DNA from: Desulfatirhabdium butyrativorans DSM 18734
Lineage (GTDB): Bacteria; Desulfobacterota; Desulfobacteria; Desulfobacterales; Desulfatirhabdiaceae
DNA length: 64,000 nucleotides
Direction of reading: 5' to 3'
Assembly (NCBI RefSeq): GCF_000429925.1
Contig: NZ_AUCU01000014.1
Coordinates: 62,001 to 126,000 of the forward strand
The position numbers and the translations under genes were made by a program. The number at the start of each line of letters is the position of its first letter. Position 1 is the first letter of the stretch. The notes beneath the pieces are model-generated. The model searched no databases. It was not told where the DNA came from and worked only from the letters and a program-made list of their open reading frames with translations. This document shows positions 6,520-15,471 of this stretch, piece by piece.

Positions 6520-7410
6520 ATGAAGGCGGCATTTTCGGTATGGAACAATCGCATTGCGCCGGTTTTCGATGTGGCGAGGAAAGTGCTGCTCGTTGACATG
6601 GAAAACCGTTCCGCGGTGAATTGTTGCGAGGCATGCCTTCTTTGCGACACGGATGAAGGCAAGGCGAAGCGGCTTTGCGAACTCGATGTGGATGTGTTGA
6701 TTTGCGGCGCGGTTTCCCGGTATCTGGAAACCACCCTGGTGAATGCCGGGATCCAGGTCATCGGTTTTGTGGCCGGTGACGCGCTGGAAATCATCGATTC
6801 CTGGCTGTGCGGGGATTTTCAGCGAAAGGATTATGCCATGCCGGGCTGTTGTTGCCGGGGCATTGTATCGAATGAATTGGGATTGATCCCAAAGGAGGTC
6901 ATCATGAACGGCAGAGGCGCTGGTCGATGCAGACAGCAGGGAATGGGGCAGGGAATGGGCCAGGGCAAGGGCCAGGGAATGGGAAGGCGAATGGGGCAAG
7001 GTAATCCCCAGGGCCGACAGAACGCCGAAACGGAGGCAGCCATGGGAAAAATCGCCGTGAGTTGTGAAGAACCGAGTCTGGATGCCATGATCGATCCGAG
7101 ATTCGGCCGGGCAGCAGGGTATCTGATCGTTGATCCCGATACCATGCAATTCGAATATCTCGACAATGGCGCCTCACAGGCCATGGCGCAGGGCGCCGGC
7201 ATCCAGGCGGCCGAAACCGTATTTCGTTCCGGCGCCAAGACGGTGCTGACCGGTTATGTGGGACCCAAGGCGTTCCAGGCATTGAGCGCTGCGGGCATTC
7301 AGGTGATTCAGAACGTCGAAAACATGAGCGTTCGGCAGGCAATCGAAGGATTCAAAGCCGGTCGCTTTCAGCCTGCGACGGAACCCAACCGGATGGGACA
7401 CGGCCGATGA
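6520..7410 (+). CDS. Double-domain NifX/NifB-like (dinitrogenase Fe-Mo cofactor biosynthesis family) protein
   Basis: A 296-residue protein with two copies of the NifX/NafY/orange-protein fold, which holds Fe-Mo- or Mo-Cu-type clusters in related proteins. Copy one begins MKAAFSVWNNRIAPVFDVAR and ends with a cysteine-rich PGCCCRG stretch. A low-complexity linker (GQGMGQGKGQGMGRRMGQG) joins it to copy two (GKIAVSCEEPSLDAMIDPRFGRA). The chosen ATG matches the usual family N-terminus and has CAGGAG nine bases upstream; an in-frame ATG at 6493 with AGGAAGGA is the alternative. Its TGA overlaps the next ATG (ATGA). It heads an operon of two MinD-ferredoxins, another NifX-like protein and a NifU-like scaffold, pointing to metal-cluster handling. 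Confidence 0.85.
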   Translation: MKAAFSVWNNRIAPVFDVARKVLLVDMENRSAVNCCEACLLCDTDEGKAKRLCELDVDVLICGAVSRYLETTLVNAGIQVIGFVAGDALEIIDSWLCGDFQRKDYAMPGCCCRGIVSNELGLIPKEVIMNGRGAGRCRQQGMGQGMGQGKGQGMGRRMGQGNPQGRQNAETEAAMGKIAVSCEEPSLDAMIDPRFGRAAGYLIVDPDTMQFEYLDNGASQAMAQGAGIQAAETVFRSGAKTVLTGYVGPKAFQALSAAGIQVIQNVENMSVRQAIEGFKAGRFQPATEPNRMGHGR

Positions 7411-8309
7411 AGATTGCCATTGCAAGCGGAAAAGGCGGAACGGGAAAAACGACGGTCTGCGCTTCCCTCGTTCATGTGTGGCCCCGGGCCGTTGCCGCAG
7501 TGGACCTCGATGTCGAAGAGCCGAATCTGCATCTGTTTCTGCATCCCCACATCGAAAGCACCGAAGAAGTGGGAATGGATATCCCGATTGTGGACGAAAC
7601 CAAATGCAGCTATTGCCGCAAGTGCGCCGAAATCTGCCAGTTCAAGGCCATATCGGTGCTGGGCAGCGTCGTGCTGACTTATCCGGAAATGTGCCATGGG
7701 TGCGGCGGGTGCATGGCTGTCTGCCCGGAGAAGGTCATCTCTACCGGAAATCGGCCTCTCGGTGAAATTCTTCAGGGAAAGGCCGGCAATGCGGCCTTCT
7801 GGATGGGAAGGCTCCGGGTAGGCGAGGCGATGAGCCCGCCGCTGATGCGCATGGTCAAAAAGCGCCTGGCGCAAGCCCTTGGCGAAGGATCGCCGGGCGC
7901 CGAAAGCCCTGTGGATGTGCTGATCGATGCGCCGCCCGGCGTATCCTGCCCGGCCATGAATGCCGTGATGGATACGGATGCCATCGTGCTGGTCACCGAG
8001 CCGACGCCATTTGGTCTCTATGATCTGAAACTGGCCTACCAGGCCTTTGGCCAGTTGAATGTCCCGATGGGTGTGGTGATCAACCGATCGGATATCGGCA
8101 ATTCGGATACCATTGCCTTCTGCAGGGAAGTCGGTCTCGATATCTGGGCCGAGATTCCATTCGAGCGAAACATCGCCGAGGCATACGCTTCGGGCAGAAT
8201 CATTGCGGAAACCGATCCGGCGCATTTTGCCGTATTTCACAGCCTGGCGGAAAAGCTCCAAAGCGTTGGCGAACGGTTGACGGCATCCAGAGAGGTGACC
8301 CATGCGTGA
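7407..8309 (+). CDS. MinD/ParA-family P-loop ATPase with two [4Fe-4S] ferredoxin motifs (first copy)
   Basis: 300 residues. The deviant Walker A GKGGTGKTTV is at residues 9-18, with the ParA/MinD DLDVEEPN element following. A ferredoxin insert carries two CxxCxxCxxxC motifs: CSYCRKCAEIC near residue 66 and CHGCGGCMAVC near 96. The ATPase core resumes with LIDAPPGVSCP and VTEPTPFGLYDL. Such proteins occur in orange-protein clusters of Desulfovibrio and are related to Mrp/NBP35 cluster-assembly ATPases. The start overlaps the upstream gene by four bases and the end overlaps the next gene by eight, so the genes are tightly coupled. Likely role: nucleotide-dependent assembly or delivery of a metal cluster; the client is unknown. 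Confidence 0.92.
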   Translation: MKIAIASGKGGTGKTTVCASLVHVWPRAVAAVDLDVEEPNLHLFLHPHIESTEEVGMDIPIVDETKCSYCRKCAEICQFKAISVLGSVVLTYPEMCHGCGGCMAVCPEKVISTGNRPLGEILQGKAGNAAFWMGRLRVGEAMSPPLMRMVKKRLAQALGEGSPGAESPVDVLIDAPPGVSCPAMNAVMDTDAIVLVTEPTPFGLYDLKLAYQAFGQLNVPMGVVINRSDIGNSDTIAFCREVGLDIWAEIPFERNIAEAYASGRIIAETDPAHFAVFHSLAEKLQSVGERLTASREVTHA

Positions 8310-9183
8310 GATCATCGTCATCAGTGGTAAAGGCGGCACCGGGAAAACGTCCCTCACGGCGGCATTCGCGCATCTGGCGTCTCCTGTCATGATCTGTGAT
8401 CTCGATGTGGATGCCCCGGATTTGCATCTGATTCTGCACCCGAATCAAACCCAGTCGCATGTGTTCATGGGCGGTCGTACGGCGAAAATCGATCCGGAAA
8501 AATGCACGTCCTGCGGGCTGTGCCAGGAGATGTGCCGCTTTGATGCCATCGAGGCTGCAGAGGGCCAACACCGGGTCAACCCGCTGCGGTGTGAAGGCTG
8601 CAGTGTCTGTGTACATTTCTGCCCGGAAGGCGCCATCGACTTTCCGGAAAAGCAATGCGGCCACTGGTACGCATCCCGGACCCGCTTTGGGCCGATGATG
8701 CATGCCCAGCTTTTTGCATCCGAGGAAAACTCCGGAAAACTGGTGGCGCTGCTTCGGACCCAGGCCAAGGAAAACGCCAAGAAGATCGGCATGGAGCTGA
8801 TCCTCTCCGATGGCCCTCCGGGTATCGGATGCCCGGTGATCAGCTCGCTTTCGGGCGTCTCCTATGCCGTTCTGGTGACCGAACCGACCCCTTCGGGTCG
8901 GCACGATCTGGAACGGGTTGCCTCCCTGTGCACCCACTTTGGTGTTCCGGCAGGGGTCATCGTCAACAAGAGCGACTTGAATCCAACAGAATGCGACGGT
9001 ATTGAAATCTACTGCAGGGATCACCATATTGATGTGATCGGTGAACTGCCCTTCGATCCGGTCATTACCCGAGCGATGGTTCAGGCCAGGGCCGTCACGG
9101 AATTCGATTCCGGCGCTTTTTCGAACCGCATCCGGGACCTGTGGACTCGGATTTGCGAAGTGGCGATTTACAACAAGAACTGA
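8302..9183 (+). CDS. MinD/ParA-family P-loop ATPase with two [4Fe-4S] ferredoxin motifs (second copy)
   Basis: 293 residues, a paralogue of the preceding gene with the same architecture: Walker A GKGGTGKTSL, DLDVDAPDLHLILHP, ferredoxin motifs CTSCGLCQEMC and CEGCSVCVHFC, then SDGPPGIGCPV and VTEPTPSGRHDL. The pair probably forms a heterodimer, as in other tandem MinD-ferredoxin loci; that is inference. Its ATG overlaps the first copy's end by eight bases. Confidence 0.92.
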   Translation: MREIIVISGKGGTGKTSLTAAFAHLASPVMICDLDVDAPDLHLILHPNQTQSHVFMGGRTAKIDPEKCTSCGLCQEMCRFDAIEAAEGQHRVNPLRCEGCSVCVHFCPEGAIDFPEKQCGHWYASRTRFGPMMHAQLFASEENSGKLVALLRTQAKENAKKIGMELILSDGPPGIGCPVISSLSGVSYAVLVTEPTPSGRHDLERVASLCTHFGVPAGVIVNKSDLNPTECDGIEIYCRDHHIDVIGELPFDPVITRAMVQARAVTEFDSGAFSNRIRDLWTRICEVAIYNKN

Positions 9184-9222
9184 TGTACCCGTATCATTCA
9201 ACATCTGGAAAGGAGTAGGATT

Positions 9223-9600
9223 GTGGAAACCATTGTTGCCATTCCCTCGACAGCACCCGGCGGGCTCGATGCGCCGCTGGGCGCCCATTTCGGTCATTGC
9301 GACCTCTACACCCTGGTTGCGCTGGAAAACGATCAGATCAAGAACGTCAACGTGATTCCCAATGTCCCCCATGTTCAGGGCGGATGCCTGGCCCCGGTGC
9401 AGTATCTGGCGCAGCAGGGCACCAAAAAGCTCGTTGCCGGCGGCATGGGATTGAGGCCGTTGATGGGCTTTAACCAGGTTGGTATTGAAGTGTATTTCGG
9501 CGGTGAATGCCAGACCGTCGGAGAAGCCGTCCAGGCATTGCTGGACGGAAAACTTCCCCAATTTTCCCAAGAATATACCTGCGGAGGCGGAGCACATTGA
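9223..9600 (+). CDS. NifX-like / orange-protein-type cluster-binding protein
   Basis: 125 residues forming one dinitrogenase iron-molybdenum cofactor-type domain: ETIVAIPSTAPGGLDAPLGA, HFGHCDLYTLV, GCLAPVQYLAQQGTKKLVAG, GMGLRPLMGFNQVGIEVYFG, and a C-terminal YTCGGGAH. The start is GTG at 9223 with AAAGGAG upstream. The single-domain size and place beside two MinD-ferredoxins resemble ORP of Desulfovibrio, which binds a Mo-Cu sulfide cluster; whether this one does is not shown. The TGA overlaps the possible TTG start of the next gene. Confidence 0.85.
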   Translation: METIVAIPSTAPGGLDAPLGAHFGHCDLYTLVALENDQIKNVNVIPNVPHVQGGCLAPVQYLAQQGTKKLVAGGMGLRPLMGFNQVGIEVYFGGECQTVGEAVQALLDGKLPQFSQEYTCGGGAH

Positions 9601-10043
9601 AGTCGCTGGATACCATGGAACCGGCATTGTCGGAACACCATCCGGATGAAATCCCCGCGAATCTGGACAAGCGGTTCTTTGCTCATGCGGAACATCCCAG
9701 AAATCTGGGCAGGATAGATGATGCCGACGGAAAGGCAACGGGAAAAGGGGTATGCGGGGATTCGATGGATATCTACCTGTGCATTCGTGATCAGCGGATC
9801 CATCGGGTGGGGCAAGTTCCGCATGGTTGCCTCTATACGGTGGCCAGCGCCAGCGCGCTCAGCGAGCTGTGTCTGGGAAAGCAGCTGGAGGAAGCACTGC
9901 GCATCATGCCGGAGGATGTATCTGGCGAGTTGGGCGGTCTTCCGGACGATCACATGCATTGCGCGCGCCTGGCGGTCAACACGCTTGGGGAAGCCATCGA
10001 GGATTACTACCGGAAAGCCTGGTCGAAAGCTTGCGGCCGGTGA
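9597..10043 (+). CDS. NifU/IscU-type iron-sulfur scaffold-like protein
   Basis: About 148 residues from a TTG that overlaps the previous stop (TTGA) with GGAGG about ten bases upstream; ATG 9615 is the alternative. It resembles the NifU N-terminal/IscU domain. The three scaffold cysteines are recognisable in GVCGDSMDIYL, GCLYTVASASALSELCLG and HMHCARLAVNTL, with the conserved Asp after the first, and LGGLPDDHMHC matches the IscU LPPxKxHC region. The first part (FFAHAEHPRNLGRIDDADG) matches the family start (a slot for 'HPRNVG'). The C-terminal NifU domain is absent. It probably assembles or passes Fe-S clusters for the MinD-ferredoxins. Confidence 0.85.
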   Translation: MKSLDTMEPALSEHHPDEIPANLDKRFFAHAEHPRNLGRIDDADGKATGKGVCGDSMDIYLCIRDQRIHRVGQVPHGCLYTVASASALSELCLGKQLEEALRIMPEDVSGELGGLPDDHMHCARLAVNTLGEAIEDYYRKAWSKACGR

Positions 10044-10182
10044 TACCGGTTTTCCGTCGCAAATCCGAATCGCAGTCCGGGTGATGAAGCCCGGACTTCG
10101 ATTCGGATATCCCGTGGCGGCCCATCTTCCAACCCTGAGCATTGCATCTATGTTCAATCCGATGCCGAGGATATGAGAAACC

Positions 10183-10434
10183 ATGCCCATCTATGAAATT
10201 CATTGCGATACGTGTGGTAAAACCGCCGAAGTGCTGGTGGTCAAACAATCCGAAAGCCTGAATTGTCCATCCTGTGGCAGCAACCGGGTGCAGCGGGTGA
10301 TGTCCGCGACCAGTTCGTTGACGGGCCGTGCGCCAAAGAGCTTCCCGGGGCCGAAGGATACGGGCTGCTGCGGTCATTCTCCTGCAGAAGCCCACTGCGC
10401 CGGCCCTGGCTCCTGCTGCGGCCGGAACGGATGA
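10183..10434 (+). CDS. FmdB-family zinc-ribbon protein
   Basis: 83 residues starting MPIYEIHCDTCGK with a second pair NCPSCGS, the paired CxxC zinc ribbon of the FmdB/CxxC_CxxC_SSSS family. The tail is richer in cysteine than usual (GCCGHS, HCAGPGSCCG), so additional metal binding is possible. It lies 139 bases after the NifU-like gene, in the same direction, probably in the same operon. Function in this family is poorly defined. Confidence 0.85.
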   Translation: MPIYEIHCDTCGKTAEVLVVKQSESLNCPSCGSNRVQRVMSATSSLTGRAPKSFPGPKDTGCCGHSPAEAHCAGPGSCCGRNG

Positions 10435-10464
10435 TGCCGCCAGAAACCATATAAAGGAAAAAGC

Positions 10465-10857
10465 ATGGCAAAGCGAGTTCTGTTCGTTTCCGGCCGACCG
10501 GAAAAGTGGCAGGAAATCGGAAACGGCTTCCACAACTATCCGGAAGTGAACCTGTACAAGGCTGCATCGCTTGCGCAGACGGAAAGTGTGATGGCATCCA
10601 ACCGTTTCGGAATAGGGGATCTGGTTGTTCTGGATGAGTTGATCGATGGTCGCCCGGCCATCGATGCAGCCAAGGACATCATCGTGAAGAACGCCTTCGT
10701 GTATCTTGCCATAACCAGCGATATGCCTCATGACCAGTTTCATGAACTGGCCGAAGGGCTGGGCATTCTTGCCCAGATTCCTTCCAGACCGACGGAGGCG
10801 GATTTCGAAGCCCTGATGCGTCAATGGGATGCGGTATCCTCCGTTTCGGGCCGGTGA
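10465..10857 (+). CDS. Conserved hypothetical protein, receiver-like fold, in the NifX/MinD cluster
   Basis: 130 residues. The start MAKRVLFVSGRPEKWQEIG has AAAGGAAAAAGC just upstream. The alternation of beta strands (RVLFVSG, GDLVVLDELIDG, FVYLAITSD) and helices, and DLVVLDE at the usual position of the phospho-acceptor region, suggest a CheY-like or pseudo-receiver fold, but there is no clear acidic pocket or conserved lysine. It is the last gene of the same-direction cluster, 30 bases after fmdB-like. No function can be assigned. Confidence 0.7.
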   Translation: MAKRVLFVSGRPEKWQEIGNGFHNYPEVNLYKAASLAQTESVMASNRFGIGDLVVLDELIDGRPAIDAAKDIIVKNAFVYLAITSDMPHDQFHELAEGLGILAQIPSRPTEADFEALMRQWDAVSSVSGR

Positions 10858-10861
10858 ACGA

Positions 10862-11653
10862 TCATTTCAGAAATTCCGCAGATGTGCAAAGCTGCATGCC
10901 GATGGACTTCATGTCCGACAGAAAGCTTTCGGCGATGTGGGCAAATCCGGAGACACTGGAAGAGCAGTCCGTGATCAGGTGAATTTTCCGGATATATCGG
11001 GTCGCGAAGTTGGCTACGATGTCCCGCCCCGTATTCGCGACACAGTGGCTGAGCGCTTCGCCGGTAAAACCGATCACGTCGTACGATTGCAGGTCTTTCA
11101 GAAAGGCCATGTTCAGTTCCGTATGCGGATCGGCCGGGTCCGGGACGTCCGCCTGGACCACCGAGTAATGTTCGGTGTAGATATTGCTTCCTTTGGCCAA
11201 CCACTGGACGACCGCCGGGCGCTCTTCCCATCTGAGAATGGCCTGCCGTACCGGGTCTACCACCACCTGCCCCCATGTTCCCATCAGACAATGCTCCGGC
11301 CAGATACACAACTGATAACGCCCGTTCTGCTCCAGTTGCTCGGTGTAATCCAGCGCACGGGTGTTCAAGGCAGTGTCGAAGGGCATCCATCGTCCTTCAC
11401 GCACATCTTCTTTGGTGATGATGGTGAAAGGCGAGGGGTGATTGCCTGCCGGATCGCGCCAAAAAATGGGATGGGCGACATGGAGCCGATGATGGCTGTC
11501 CATCGTGACCTTGATGGTGTTCAGTTTGTGTCGCACCCGGTCGATCATGGCGCCCAGTCGAACGGCATCCTGGTCGGCGCCCGGCACAAACAGCGAACCT
11601 TTCGGGTTGCAGAAATCGTTTTGCGGATCGACGATCAACAGACAGGTTTTCAT
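10862..11653 (-). CDS. Isochorismatase/nicotinamidase-like cysteine hydrolase
   Basis: 263 residues beginning MKTCLLIVDPQNDFCNPKGS, the cysteine hydrolase family signature with catalytic Asp in VDPQNDF; the nucleophile Cys lies in GEALSHCVANTG preceded by the cis-peptide region. HHxxHVAHPIFW and the WPEHC motif resemble nicotinamidases (nicotinamide to nicotinate), but the protein is longer than PncA (about 210 residues), so the substrate is uncertain. The longer frame to 11965 is rejected because its extra N-terminus is not family-like. It converges with the NifX cluster, four bases from its end. Confidence 0.85.
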   Translation of the reverse strand: MKTCLLIVDPQNDFCNPKGSLFVPGADQDAVRLGAMIDRVRHKLNTIKVTMDSHHRLHVAHPIFWRDPAGNHPSPFTIITKEDVREGRWMPFDTALNTRALDYTEQLEQNGRYQLCIWPEHCLMGTWGQVVVDPVRQAILRWEERPAVVQWLAKGSNIYTEHYSVVQADVPDPADPHTELNMAFLKDLQSYDVIGFTGEALSHCVANTGRDIVANFATRYIRKIHLITDCSSSVSGFAHIAESFLSDMKSIGMQLCTSAEFLK

Positions 11654-11989
11654 GTTTTCTTCAGGCTCCGACTCGTGATTCCAAATTACCGACTTCCGAA
11701 GCAATGACGCATCGGGTGTTTTGCAATTGGCTCTTGCAATACGCGTTTTCAAAAGATAAAAGAAGCGCCCGTCATGCCCCGAGTGTTTCGTGCCCGAGCG
11801 CGGCCCATGTTCGGGGCGGTGCGTCGTCCGCGCTCCGGCCTGGATCGGGCAAAAAACGAAGTTTCCGTTCAGGCAGTTTGCGGGAGCTGCAACACGTTGT
11901 CGAAACCCGGCCGGAAGGGGCGATGGCACGATAGAGCACATACCGGCGACTTCATCAGAAGTCAATACCCTCTTGAACTACTGGAAAAC

Positions 11990-14188
11990 ATGATGAGCGG
12001 CAGACAACCAGAGACATTCACGGATCCGAAATCCTGCGTGGATTTCATTCTGTCGAAAGTCGGCAAACACATTGTTCTGGGCCTTCCGCTGGGGTTGGGA
12101 AAACCCAATCACCTGGCCAATGCCTTTTATCGGAAAGCCCTGCAGGATCGAAGCATTCGGCTGCGTATCGTCACGGCCATCACCCCGGAAATTCCGCGAT
12201 GGTCATCGGATATGGAGCGCCGGCTGCTCCAGCCCATTTTTCAGCGGATTTTCGGCGGGTATCCCGAACTCGAGTACGCCCTTGCCGTGCGGAAGAATGC
12301 CCTTCCGGAGAACATCGATGTGACGGAATTCTTTTTCCGGCCGGGCGCATACATGGCAAACCCCCGGGCGCAACAGAACTACATCAGCACCAATTACACC
12401 CATGCCGTTCGGGATTTGATGGCCAACGGCCTCAATGTGGCCGCAAGCCTGATCTCAAAGGAAATCGTCGATGGCACTCCCCGATATTCCTTCAGTTGCA
12501 ACCCGGAGGTTTCGCTCGACCTGAAGGGCGCAATGGAGCAGGCGAGGCGGGAAGGCCGCGGCATGGCCGTCATTGCCGAGGTCAACCGGAATCTGCCCTT
12601 CATGTATGGCGGCGCCCGGATCGATGCCGACGCTTTCGACGCCATTCTGGACAATCCGGAGCTGGATTTTCCCTTGTACGCACCACCCAAGGAGCCGGTC
12701 AACACCCAGGACTACCGGATCGGCATGCTGGTGAGCGCGCTCGTACGGGATGGCGGAACACTGCAGATCGGCATCGGTTCCCTGGGCCATGCCATTGCAT
12801 ACGGACTGATTCTGCGAAACGAGCACAACTCGGTTTACCGAAACTTTCTGGCCGAGACGGGCATGCTGCAGGCGTTTGGCGCCCAGATCGGGGCATCCGG
12901 AGGTGTTACCCCTTTCGAAACGGGCTTGTACGGTTGCACGGAAATGCTCGTCGATGCCTATGTGTATCTGATGAAAATGGGCGTAATCAAACGGATGGTA
13001 TACGACCATGCCGGATTGCAGAAGCTGCTCAACGATGGGAAAATTGCGGAGCGAATCGGGCCGGATATGCTGCATACGCTGGTTGCTGAGGGCCTGATTT
13101 CGGAGCACCTGACGCAAGAGGATGCCGGCTTTCTCAGCCGGTTCGGCATCCTGCGGCCCGAATGGAATTGGGAAGGGGGCATGCTGAGTGATGGCACCAG
13201 CCGGATTGCCGCGGACCTTCACGATCCGGAGAGCCGCAAGACCATTGAAACCCATTGCCTGGGCGATCGGCTGCAAAACGGCATTCTGATCCATGGCGGT
13301 TTTTTCCTGGGACCAGAGGATTTCTACGAAGCGCTTCGCCGAATGCCCGAGGCCGAGCGCCGCAAGATCGACATGACCGCCGTGACCTACACGAACCAGC
13401 TCTATGGAAACGAGGAGATCAAAAGCCTGCAGCGCCTGCACAGCCGGTTTGTCAACACCGGAATCCTGGTGACGCTTGGCGGGGCCGTGGTTTCGGATGG
13501 ACTTGCGGACGGCCGGGTGATCAGCGGGGTCGGTGGGCAATACAACTTCGTATCGCAGGCCCACGCCCTGCCGGGAGCCAGAAGCATTCTCATGATTCGA
13601 GCTACCCGCCAGAGTGATGGAAAAACGAGCTCAAACGTGGTGTGGAACTACGGTCATGCCACCATTCCCCGGCATCTGCGGGATATCGTCGTCACCGAAT
13701 ACGGCATTGCCGATCTGCGCAGCCGGTGCGACAGGGAAGTGGCCATCGCCCTGATCGAAATCGCGGATTCCCGGTTTCAGGAGGGGTTGCTGCGGCAGGC
13801 CAAAGATGCCGGAAAAATTCCGAAAGACTACCGGATTCCGGACCGGTTTCGGCAGAATGTGCCCGAACGGCTCGAAAGGGAAATGGCCCCTTTCCGCCGG
13901 GAAAAATTCTTCCCGGCGTTTCCCTTCGGCTCCGAGCTGACGGAAGAGGAATTCACCCTTGCCCGGTCGCTCAAAATGGTCAAGGAGGCGGCCCAGGCCA
14001 GGGGGCTTCGATCCCTCGACTGGCAGAGCGCATGGAAGAGCCTTTCCATTCCCGCGGCAGCCAGACCTTATCTGGAACGCATGGAACTCGACCGGCCCCG
14101 AACCCTTCGGGAACATGCCCTGCAGCGGCTGCTGGTCTACGCCCTGCGGGTTTCCGGGGCGATTTCGCCGCATATCGAAAACGAATAG
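11990..14188 (+). CDS. Acetyl-CoA hydrolase/CoA transferase family protein
   Basis: 732 residues. The C-terminal half has the acetyl-CoA hydrolase/transferase signature: GGAVVSDGLADGRVISGVGGQ followed by FVSQAHALPGARSILMIRA, SSNVVWNYGHATIPRHLRDIVVTEYGIADL. The N-terminal half carries the first CoA-transferase domain (HIVLGLPLGLGKPNHLANA; GTLQIGIGSLGHAI). The enzyme would move CoA between short-chain acids or hydrolyse acyl-CoA in the cytoplasm. It is longer than the about 430-residue Cat1/acetate CoA-transferases and matches the long subtype that has an extra C-terminal region (residues about 600-732). The start is one of two adjacent ATGs; the ribosome binding site is weak. Upstream sequence contains degenerate repeat. 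Confidence 0.88.
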   Translation: MMSGRQPETFTDPKSCVDFILSKVGKHIVLGLPLGLGKPNHLANAFYRKALQDRSIRLRIVTAITPEIPRWSSDMERRLLQPIFQRIFGGYPELEYALAVRKNALPENIDVTEFFFRPGAYMANPRAQQNYISTNYTHAVRDLMANGLNVAASLISKEIVDGTPRYSFSCNPEVSLDLKGAMEQARREGRGMAVIAEVNRNLPFMYGGARIDADAFDAILDNPELDFPLYAPPKEPVNTQDYRIGMLVSALVRDGGTLQIGIGSLGHAIAYGLILRNEHNSVYRNFLAETGMLQAFGAQIGASGGVTPFETGLYGCTEMLVDAYVYLMKMGVIKRMVYDHAGLQKLLNDGKIAERIGPDMLHTLVAEGLISEHLTQEDAGFLSRFGILRPEWNWEGGMLSDGTSRIAADLHDPESRKTIETHCLGDRLQNGILIHGGFFLGPEDFYEALRRMPEAERRKIDMTAVTYTNQLYGNEEIKSLQRLHSRFVNTGILVTLGGAVVSDGLADGRVISGVGGQYNFVSQAHALPGARSILMIRATRQSDGKTSSNVVWNYGHATIPRHLRDIVVTEYGIADLRSRCDREVAIALIEIADSRFQEGLLRQAKDAGKIPKDYRIPDRFRQNVPERLEREMAPFRREKFFPAFPFGSELTEEEFTLARSLKMVKEAAQARGLRSLDWQSAWKSLSIPAAARPYLERMELDRPRTLREHALQRLLVYALRVSGAISPHIENE

Positions 14189-14245
14189 TGCATCGGCATG
14201 AAAGGTATGGTATGCTGAACAAGCTACGGCCGGGCAGGGGAAATA

Positions 14246-14293
14246 TGCCCTCGGGCTCAGCTTGTACCCGAAACGGGATTTGCGTTCAGGCAC
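14246..14293 (-). repeat. Terminal fragment of the GTGCCTGAACG element
   Basis: Read on the minus strand this is GTGCCTGAACGCAAATCCCG, then GGTACAAGCTGAGCCCGAGGG: the left end of the MITE-like element (copy 1, 5920-5967) with few mismatches. It lies 30 bases before arnB, so it may influence that leader. Confidence 0.75.
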
Positions 14294-14322
14294 GACTATC
14301 CTCCAAGTGAGAGAACAGCGAC

Positions 14323-15471
14323 ATGCGATCTTCATTTCTGCCGTTTTCACGGCCCGCCATCGACGAGGCTGATATTCAGGCGGTTGCGGACGTGCTGCGC
14401 TCGGGCTGGATCACCACCGGCTCGAAGGCCGCGGCCTTCGAAGAAGCGTTTGCCGATTACTGCCATGCAAGGGGTGCTGTCGCGCTCTGCTCGGCCACGG
14501 CAGGCATGCACCTGATGCTGATGGCTCTGGGCATCGGGCCGGGCGATGAAGTGATCACCCCCTCCATGACCTGGGTTTCCACGGTCAACCTGATCGTGAT
14601 GGCCGGCGCCCGGCCTGTCTTTGCGGACATCGACCGGGACACGCTGATGGTTTCCGCCGACGGGATCGCCCCGCTGATCACGGAGCGCACCCGGCTGATC
14701 ATTCCGGTTCATTTTGCCGGGGCCCCGGCCGATATGGCGCCGATCCGCAAACTTGCCGCCGAAAAAGGAATCGCCCTCGTCGAGGATGCGGCCCACGCGG
14801 TCGGCACCGAATACAGCGGGAGGAGGATCGGGGCCGAAGGGACCACCATCTTCTCCTTCCATCCCATCAAAAACATCACCTGCGGAGAAGGCGGGATGGT
14901 GTGCTCGGACGATCCGAAACTGCTCGATCGGATCCGGCGGCTCAAATTTCACGGGCTTGGCGTGGACGCCTACGATCGCACCATGCAGGGCCGCTCGCCC
15001 CAGGCAGAGGTGATGGAGCCGGGCTTCAAGTACAACCTGCCGGATATGGCGGCAGCTCTGGGAATCTCGCAATTGCGACGCATCGAATCGTTCATCGAAA
15101 AGCGCACCCTGCTTGCCCGCCGGTATCGGCAGGCGCTTGCCGGAATCGATGCAATCCTTCCCCTGTCCGAGCCTGCTTATCCGATACGCCATGCATGGCA
15201 CCTGTTCATCGTCCGGCTCGATACCGGCAAGGCCCGCATGGGCCGGGAAGCCTTCATGGCTGCCCTCAAGGAACGCAACATCGGCACCGGCATTCATTTC
15301 AAGGCCGCCCATGTCCAGAAATACTACCGTGAAACCCTGCAACTGCCTCAGGGAGCCCTGCCCAACACCGAGTGGAATTCGGACCGGATCCTTTCACTGC
15401 CGCTTTTCCCGGACATGGGGATAGAAGACGTGGACGAGGTGGTTGACACCATCAAAGAGGTGCTTGCATGA
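14323..15471 (+). CDS. arnB: UDP-4-amino-4-deoxy-L-arabinose aminotransferase
   Basis: 382 residues, DegT/DnrJ/EryC1/StrS family, PLP-dependent fold-type I. It transfers an amino group from glutamate to UDP-4-keto-pentose, giving UDP-L-Ara4N. Family features: [26 protein letters not shown] at the start, [26 protein letters not shown], and the PLP lysine in [15 protein letters not shown], then [14 protein letters not shown] and [15 protein letters not shown]. Length is the usual one for ArnB. Its stop overlaps the arnC start (ATGA). Together with arnC and arnA it forms the cytoplasmic route to Ara4N for lipid A and polymyxin resistance. Confidence 0.92.
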   Translation: MRSSFLPFSRPAIDEADIQAVADVLRSGWITTGSKAAAFEEAFADYCHARGAVALCSATAGMHLMLMALGIGPGDEVITPSMTWVSTVNLIVMAGARPVFADIDRDTLMVSADGIAPLITERTRLIIPVHFAGAPADMAPIRKLAAEKGIALVEDAAHAVGTEYSGRRIGAEGTTIFSFHPIKNITCGEGGMVCSDDPKLLDRIRRLKFHGLGVDAYDRTMQGRSPQAEVMEPGFKYNLPDMAAALGISQLRRIESFIEKRTLLARRYRQALAGIDAILPLSEPAYPIRHAWHLFIVRLDTGKARMGREAFMAALKERNIGTGIHFKAAHVQKYYRETLQLPQGALPNTEWNSDRILSLPLFPDMGIEDVDEVVDTIKEVLA

